From: Gammaproteobacteria bacterium
Lineage (GTDB): Bacteria; Pseudomonadota; Gammaproteobacteria; Pseudomonadales; Azotimanducaceae
NCBI GenBank assembly: GCA_002719135.1
Contig: PBGU01000002.1
Location: forward strand, 1-21,002
DNA length: 21,002 bases
Direction of reading: 5' to 3'
The notes beneath the pieces are model-generated. The model worked only from the letters and a program-made list of their open reading frames with translations, was not told the DNA's origin and did no database searches. Of this stretch, positions 14,910 to 21,002 are shown piece after piece (position 1 is the stretch's first letter; each line of letters begins with the position of its first letter). Both the position numbers and the translations under genes were made by a program.

Positions 14910-15605
14910 TTAAGCGCTGGGGTCGTCGGCGTCCCCTGCACCATTGGGCAGACCGTTAGGAGAATGGTCAGGGAATGGAGGTACAGGCTCGCTGACCACA
15001 GCAGCGGCGGGCGTGTTGATCAGCGCCTGGGGTGGAGCTTCGTTGGGAACAGCGTGCCGGACGACGAAATTGGCCACATCGCGGTAGAGCGGTTCGTCCA
15101 AGTTGCAGCCCCGCAGCATGGTGAAGTTGGGGTCTAGTTCCTCCAGCATTTGCTTGATTCTGGTGTCGCCGTGGCGGGCAGCCAGAGCGTACGCGAGGCC
15201 GCGGGTGTCGCGGTCCAATGAGCGCTCGTGCTCTTCGCCCTCTTCCAGCTCGACGTCGTAATCGACACGGTCGGCGACACCCAACGCCTCCATGGCCTGG
15301 CGGCGGGAGGAGTCTATATCTTTGATCAACGTGTAGAGATCGATCACCGAGCGAGCGGCGTGGCCCAGCAGCTCCGGAACGCGGTTCTGCTTGTCGGCCG
15401 CTGATTGGGCCGCATTTCGGGCCTTGGAGAGAGAGTCCTCTTTGGCCCTCTGGCGTTCTTCTTCCTTCTGGGCTTTGACCTTTTGCAGACGCAATTGGGG
15501 AGCTTCCGCAGCTAATGGTTCCAACCGCTGCATCTCTCTTTCCGCAGATTCGGCTTGCCTCAGACGGTCGCTAAAGGTCTCGTCGATCCCGTTTCCGTTG
15601 ACCAT
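14910..15605 (-). CDS. Coiled-coil protein, function unknown
   Basis: I do not recognise a family. The 231-aa protein starts at an ATG about eight bases after AGGAG. Residues about 10-75 are rich in Glu, Lys, Arg, Gln and Ala and predict a coiled coil. A patch near 119-127 is strongly acidic (ELEEGEEHE). About 130-185 looks globular (ARHGDTRIKQMLEELDPNF, then VVRHAVP). The tail from about 190 is Pro/Ala/Asp-rich and low in complexity. There is no signal peptide or membrane segment. It lies upstream of the crotonase gene on the same strand with a 68-base gap and starts 256 bases from the divergent AcuC-like gene. Confidence 0.6.
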   Translation of the reverse strand: MVNGNGIDETFSDRLRQAESAEREMQRLEPLAAEAPQLRLQKVKAQKEEERQRAKEDSLSKARNAAQSAADKQNRVPELLGHAARSVIDLYTLIKDIDSSRRQAMEALGVADRVDYDVELEEGEEHERSLDRDTRGLAYALAARHGDTRIKQMLEELDPNFTMLRGCNLDEPLYRDVANFVVRHAVPNEAPPQALINTPAAAVVSEPVPPFPDHSPNGLPNGAGDADDPSA

Positions 15606-15861
15606 GTTGAATGCTCCTAAACCATTGGTTGCCGCCTGTTTTGAGTCCCGGACCGGCCGTTTTCACCGGAGACGCACAACCGAGGGCAGCGCGTAGTTGC
15701 CCCATTTAGCCATGATAGCCAGCGCAACACAAAATCCTCTAGGGCGACGCGCGCCGATTTCCAATCTTTTGGCCCCATCCACGCCTGGCTTGACCGGCAC
15801 ATGCAGCTTGAATAGACTGCCGGTGGCGGAAGTTTCACCCAACTAATCAGGCGGTCTGTAC
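15606..15861. other. Divergent intergenic region, nothing recognised
   Basis: These 256 bases separate the coiled-coil gene (-) and the AcuC-like gene (+) and must hold both promoters. I see no strong -10/-35 pair, and an 86-codon minus-strand frame crossing it (15617-15877) lacks recognisable content. Confidence 0.3.
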
Positions 15862-16989
15862 ATGCCACGTGCTGCATTCATCTATGAAGACGCCCTGTCT
15901 CGCCATGCGTTACGCTCGGACCACCCCATGCGGCCGGTGCGCCTGCGCTACACCTACGAGCTACTCCGAGAATACGGGGCCTTCGATCATGCCGACGCGG
16001 TGCTGCTGGACCCCCGGTCCGCAACCGAAGATGAACTGGCCTGGCTGCACACCTCTGAGTACATAGCCGCGGTCAAAGCCCTTGGCTCGGGCGAGGGTAG
16101 CGTTGACGGCGCTCGGTTTGGCTTCAGCGGCCAAGGGGACAACCCGGTCTATCCCAACATGTTTGAAGCGGCCGCCCTGAGCACCGGAGGGTCGTTGCTC
16201 GCCGCCGAGATCGTTGCCAGCGGCGAAGTGCGCGCGGCCTTTAATATATCGGGCGGATTGCACCATGCGGCCGCGGGTCACGCCTCCGGGTTCTGCGTCT
16301 TCAACGACCCGGCCCTGGCCGTCCATTATTTCTTGAACAAGGGTATGCGCGTCGCCTATGTGGACATCGACGCCCACCACGGCGACGGAGTTCAAGAGGC
16401 TTTCTACAGCGATGCCCGGGTGCTGACGATCTCGGTCCACGAATCGGGCCAATATCTGTTTCCCGGCACGGGCTTCGTGTCCGAAGTGGGAATGGGCGCG
16501 GGCCGGGGTTATTCGGTCAACCTACCGTTGTACCCCTACACCGGTGACGATGATTACCTGGAGGCCTTCGGTCAGGTTGTACCGCCACTGATCCGGGCCT
16601 TCGCCCCCGACGTGCTGGTGACCCAACTGGGCATCGATAGCTACCACAGCGACCCGCTGACCCACCTCCAGGTGACCACCGCGGGCTACATCGAGGCGGT
16701 GCGGCAGTTGGCGGGGCTGGGGCTGCCCTGGCTGGCGTTGGGCGGCGGGGGTTACGACGTGGATGCGGTCGCTAGGGCGTGGACCCTGGCGTACGGAGTG
16801 ATGCTAGACATCGACTGGCCGGACCAGCTACCCGCAGGCTTCGCCCAAGAACACGGCGCCGGAAGCTTACGGGATCAGCTAAGCCCGGAGGCCCCATCCC
16901 ACATCAAAACAGACATCAGAAGGCATATAGAGGACACGGTAGGGGAGATCCGGCAGCAGATCTTTCCGGTGCATGGGCTTGGCGGGTAG
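15862..16989 (+). CDS. Histone-deacetylase-like amidohydrolase (AcuC type)
   Basis: A 375-aa zinc amidohydrolase of the arginase/deacetylase superfamily, close in length to AcuC. The active site is complete: His134-His135 in GGLHHA, the Asp168-x-Asp170-x-His172-His173 block in YVDIDAHHGDG (Asp170 and His172 as zinc ligands), Asp259 in LGIDSYHSDPL as the third ligand, and Tyr298 in LALGGGGYD as the transition-state tyrosine. Such enzymes remove acetyl groups from lysines in proteins (AcuC on acetyl-CoA synthetase) or from acetylated polyamines. No acetyl-CoA synthetase or acetyltransferase gene is nearby to decide between them. The gene stands alone on the plus strand, with a weak ribosome-binding site before the ATG. 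Confidence 0.92.
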   Translation: MPRAAFIYEDALSRHALRSDHPMRPVRLRYTYELLREYGAFDHADAVLLDPRSATEDELAWLHTSEYIAAVKALGSGEGSVDGARFGFSGQGDNPVYPNMFEAAALSTGGSLLAAEIVASGEVRAAFNISGGLHHAAAGHASGFCVFNDPALAVHYFLNKGMRVAYVDIDAHHGDGVQEAFYSDARVLTISVHESGQYLFPGTGFVSEVGMGAGRGYSVNLPLYPYTGDDDYLEAFGQVVPPLIRAFAPDVLVTQLGIDSYHSDPLTHLQVTTAGYIEAVRQLAGLGLPWLALGGGGYDVDAVARAWTLAYGVMLDIDWPDQLPAGFAQEHGAGSLRDQLSPEAPSHIKTDIRRHIEDTVGEIRQQIFPVHGLGG

Positions 16990-17022
16990 TGGGGCTTTAA
17001 AATTCAGAAGGCCACGACAACT

Positions 17023-17122
17023 TCTGTCATTTCGATCCTTCCGCGGAAGGACAGGAATCTCGTTGCGAGTGGGAAAACACAGTGGAGAGCAAAGAGACCC
17101 CTGCTAAACTCGAGGTGACAGA
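17023..17122. repeat. MITE-like inverted-repeat element, about 100 bp
   Basis: TCTGTCATTTCGA (17023-17035) and TCGAGGTGACAGA (17110-17122) are inverted ends with 11 of 13 bases matching. Inside are a perfect 14-bp palindrome, CCTTCCGCGGAAGG (17037-17050), and the segment GGAATCTCGTTGCGAGTGGG. Sequences of the type 'TGTCATTTCGA...GGAATCTCG' recur as small dispersed elements in bacterial genomes, from memory. It has no coding capacity and lies in the gap between two convergent genes. Only one copy is in this window, so repetition is inferred. Confidence 0.5.
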
Positions 17123-17156
17123 TGCGGAGGACCTTTAGGCACTTGGATGTGGCAAA

Positions 17157-17190
17157 AAAGAAAGCGGAGGCGTTAACCCCTGCTTTCTTT
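17157..17190 (-). terminator. Rho-independent terminator
   Basis: AAAGAAAGC (17157-17165) and GCTTTCTTT (17182-17190) form a 9-bp stem extended by GC-rich pairs with one mismatch and a GTTAAC-containing loop. On the minus strand the hairpin is followed by a run of six T, fitting the end of the 113-aa gene 24 bases upstream. It may also stop plus-strand transcription from the AcuC-like gene, though the T-run on that side is broken. Confidence 0.75.
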
Positions 17191-17213
17191 CTAGTACCAG
17201 GTTGTTGTGCCGG

Positions 17214-17555
17214 CTAGTTTACGTGTTGCTCCTTGTTGAGCATCTCTTTGGCTTCGTCGCCCACGTTGGCCTCGATGCAATCGCGCAACGTCGAATAGAC
17301 AGACTTGTTGAGAGCGTCCATCATCCAGGCCTCGTAGTCGGGGTCGGTCTGATAGGTGTTCTTCAGGGTCACCAGGCGCTGAAACAGGCTAAGATAATGA
17401 TACTGAAGTGGCGTCAGGTCCTTGTCGATACCTGCCAGCGTCCAGTCGTTGTCAACGACCGGTGTATCCATATCTGAGTCCAAGTTCGGCATTACCTCTT
17501 CAGCATTGCCGCCGCCCAGGACTTCCGGGTCCGCCTGATCTTGTTGTCCGCTCAT
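17214..17555 (-). CDS. Small hypothetical protein (113 aa)
   Basis: The start chosen is the ATG at 17553-17555, four bases after GGAGGT (17559-17564); an in-frame ATG at 17645 would add 30 residues but lacks such a signal. I do not recognise a family. The N-terminal 45 residues are acidic and probably disordered (GQQDQADPEVLGGG). The rest looks helical: DLTPLQYHYLSLFQRLVTLKN, then DYEAWMMDALNKSVYSTLRDC. There is no membrane segment or signal peptide. It has its own near-consensus promoter and terminator, so it is a well-expressed single-gene unit just downstream of dnaK. The role is unknown. Confidence 0.7.
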   Translation of the reverse strand: MSGQQDQADPEVLGGGNAEEVMPNLDSDMDTPVVDNDWTLAGIDKDLTPLQYHYLSLFQRLVTLKNTYQTDPDYEAWMMDALNKSVYSTLRDCIEANVGDEAKEMLNKEQHVN

Positions 17556-17673
17556 GCTACCTCCATCGGCCGTTGTCCTCGATCGCTCGAAGGCAGGTCC
17601 AATTTGGGGTGTCTGTTTGTTCGTTAAGGAGTGCCTATCTACCATCTGGTCTACCGTATAGTCTCTTGGCTAG

Positions 17674-17701
17674 ATTATAGCAGACAGGGCTCCTTATGTA
17701 A
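17674..17701 (-). promoter_or_regulatory. Near-consensus promoter of the 113-aa gene
   Basis: On the minus strand a perfect TATAAT (17674-17679), preceded by TGC (extended form), lies 16 bases from TTACAT (17696-17701). Transcription would start near 17667, leaving a leader of about 110 bases. Confidence 0.7.
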
Positions 17702-17833
17702 CATAATACCGAATCTATGCTTGGGTTTTAACGGGAATTTCAGTGGATATTCGGGTGAAATTCAAACCTTGCCATAGCTTAGATTTTCTTCCAGCCTAGA
17801 TACTACGGTCAAACTGGGCGGCTGGACTCAGGG

Positions 17834-19759
<1,926 letters not shown>

Positions 19760-19834
19760 TTGGTCTCTCCTAAATACTCACGTGCTGGTGACGATATTGA
19801 TGCGGTGGGATGATTTGGGGTTTGCTATCTGATC

Positions 19835-20476
19835 TTACTTTGATTCTGATGGGTCTTTGGGGGCCGTGGCCACCATAACTTGGGCTGGGCGAATGACCCG
19901 GTCATGTAACCGGAAACCAGGCCTCAGTATCTGTGTGATGTAGCCGGGCTCCACCTCGCTTGACTCTTCGGTGCCCACAGCTTCGTGCTCCATGGGGTTG
20001 AACATCAGGCCCACGGCTTCGATGGCCGCCACGCCCTCGGATTCTAGCACGCCGGTTAATTTCCGCTGGATCAGCTTGATCCCTTCGAGAAAAGAGTCAT
20101 TGATCTCGCTGCTGGATTCGGTGTGGCTGATGGCCAGGTCCAACTCCTCCAAGACCGGGAGGATATTGGCGATCAACCGGCTGTTGGCGTACTTGGCGTT
20201 GGCGATGCGGTCTTCGTCGGTCCGGCGCCTGAAATTGACCATCTCCGCCTGGGCCCGCTGAGCGGTGTCCAGGTTCTCGGCGACCTCTTGCTGCGCTTGT
20301 TCTAGGCTGGTCTTCAAGGAACTCACCTGGTCTTCCAAAGGGAGACTGTCCAAGTCGACTCCGGCTTGCGCCAAGAGTTCTTCCAGTTCTTGTTCCAGTC
20401 CCGGAGATTCGGGCCGTTCCGCCCGCTCTTCTTGCTCTTCGGGCTGGTCATCTGATTCGTTCGGTCCTTTCCCCAT
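19835..20476 (-). CDS. grpE: Nucleotide exchange factor GrpE
   Basis: A 213-aa partner of DnaK that releases ADP so that the chaperone can rebind ATP. The N-terminal third is acidic (DDQPEEQEERAE), followed by a long coiled coil from about 47 to 105 with the family segment QAEMVNFRRRTDED (76-89). The C-terminal beta domain has FNPMEHEAV (159-167) and GYITQILRPGFRLHDRVIRPA (shown in part), both characteristic of GrpE. AGGGGA precedes the ATG by eight bases. It lies 48 bases after hspR and 75 before dnaK, so all three should be on one transcript. Confidence 0.97.
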   Translation of the reverse strand: MGKGPNESDDQPEEQEERAERPESPGLEQELEELLAQAGVDLDSLPLEDQVSSLKTSLEQAQQEVAENLDTAQRAQAEMVNFRRRTDEDRIANAKYANSRLIANILPVLEELDLAISHTESSSEINDSFLEGIKLIQRKLTGVLESEGVAAIEAVGLMFNPMEHEAVGTEESSEVEPGYITQILRPGFRLHDRVIRPAQVMVATAPKDPSESK

Positions 20477-20524
20477 TGAGGCATTCCCCTAGATGTGATC
20501 GGTCTTGGTCCGGGTAAGCCGGCG

Positions 20525-21001
20525 TTAACGGTCGACCGGCAGATTCAGGCTGTTGAATAATAAGTCCATTTCTTCTTGTACCACCTGTTGGGCTGCAGGG
20601 ACACCCTCAAGCCGGTCGATGATCCGCTGATTGATGGTGGACATATTGTCGAAGGCCGCCAAGGCGAATTCAACTCCAGCCAAGTTCAAGCCCAATTCGT
20701 CGGACAGATACCGGATCAACCGGACTTTTCTGATGTCCTCGGTGGAATAGAGCCGCAGCATCCCGATGGTCCGTCCAGGGTTGATCAGCCCCAGCCGTTC
20801 GTACTTGCGCAGCGTCTGGGGGTGCATGTCCAGTATCCGCGCGGCCACGCTGATGATATAGACGCCCTGGACCTCGATCACCGGTTCGTCAATGGCAGGC
20901 GGAGCGGTGGGCGAGATGTCCGTATTTTCGGGCCGAATTGGAGGGGTTTGGCCCGGGATCACAGACCGGTCGTCTACGCGAGGTCTCTGCTGTTGGCTCA
21001 T
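20525..21001 (-). CDS. hspR: MerR-family heat-shock repressor, HspR-like
   Basis: A 158-aa protein if the ATG at the very edge (20999-21001) is the start; the true start may lie beyond the window. A disordered N-terminal 43 residues leads into a MerR helix-turn-helix: VYIISVAARILDMHPQTLRKYERLGL (48-72, shown in part), then RLYSTEDIRKVRLIRYLSDELGLNLAGVEFAL. MHPQTLRxYERxGL and GLNLAGVxxxL are the marks of HspR, which represses dnaK-type operons at HAIR sites (CTTGAGT-N7-ACTCAAG) together with DnaK as co-repressor. The operator should lie upstream, outside the window; I see no HAIR site within. Gene order hspR-grpE-dnaK differs from the dnaK-grpE-dnaJ-hspR order of actinobacteria. Confidence 0.85.
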   Translation of the reverse strand: MSQQQRPRVDDRSVIPGQTPPIRPENTDISPTAPPAIDEPVIEVQGVYIISVAARILDMHPQTLRKYERLGLINPGRTIGMLRLYSTEDIRKVRLIRYLSDELGLNLAGVEFALAAFDNMSTINQRIIDRLEGVPAAQQVVQEEMDLLFNSLNLPVDR

Positions 21002-21002
21002 T

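Noticed and set aside
15617..15877. 86-codon minus-strand frame in the divergent gap
   Set aside because: Cys/Arg/Trp-rich, overlaps the start of the AcuC-like gene, and shows no motif.
17791..17825. CCAGCC...GGCTGG hairpin downstream of dnaK as a terminator
   Set aside because: Stem of six pairs with a 23-base loop and no T-run after it.

Overview
The window most likely comes from an uncultured bacterium of the Chloroflexota (Dehalococcoidia/SAR202-like). This is an inference from the gene mix: an HspR-GrpE-DnaK operon, a PAC2 protein, a class III CoA-transferase, a DinB protein and an AcuC-type deacetylase. No rRNA or other taxonomic marker is present.

The window has two unlike halves. 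The left part (1 to about 8.6 kb) is looser, with long intergenic stretches, gene fragments and mostly moderate GC (about 47-48 % in lines counted by hand in the P450 and methyltransferase genes). It opens with the last 43 codons of a glutamine-synthetase-family gene (+). Then, all on the minus strand and read from high to low coordinates, come a 994-aa adenylation / carrier-protein / thioester-reductase enzyme (NRPS-like 'A-T-R'), a SAM methyltransferase, an unrecognised GC-rich gene that may lack its 5' end, and a cytochrome P450. A small winged-helix regulator (+) starts beside the A-T-R gene, and a perfect inverted repeat next to an extended -10 lies between them. A Gfo/Idh/MocA oxidoreductase (-) follows. 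The A-T-R, methyltransferase and P450 genes look like a small unusual biosynthetic cluster: a free carboxylic acid is activated, tethered, reduced to an aldehyde or alcohol, then methylated and oxidised. The A domain lacks the Asp that binds an alpha-amino group, so the substrate is probably not an ordinary amino acid. The product cannot be read from sequence.

Between 8235 and 8651 lies a 50-codon remnant of a radical SAM protein, cut off just after its N-terminal CxxC. The stretch 133-711 holds a weak Rieske-like remnant. Both suggest turnover of genes in this half.

From about 8.65 kb to the end the sequence is compact and GC-richer (about 57-65 % in sampled lines) and looks like stable chromosome: class III CoA-transferase (+), IMPase-type phosphatase, TrpRS with a probable Fe-S cysteine set, an EthD-like protein and a DinB protein that overlap, a PAC2 protein, a crotonase resembling 6-oxocamphor hydrolase, a coiled-coil protein (all -), an AcuC-like deacetylase (+), a small MITE-like repeat and terminator, a 113-aa protein with a near-ideal promoter, and the hspR-grpE-dnaK heat-shock operon running off the right edge (-).
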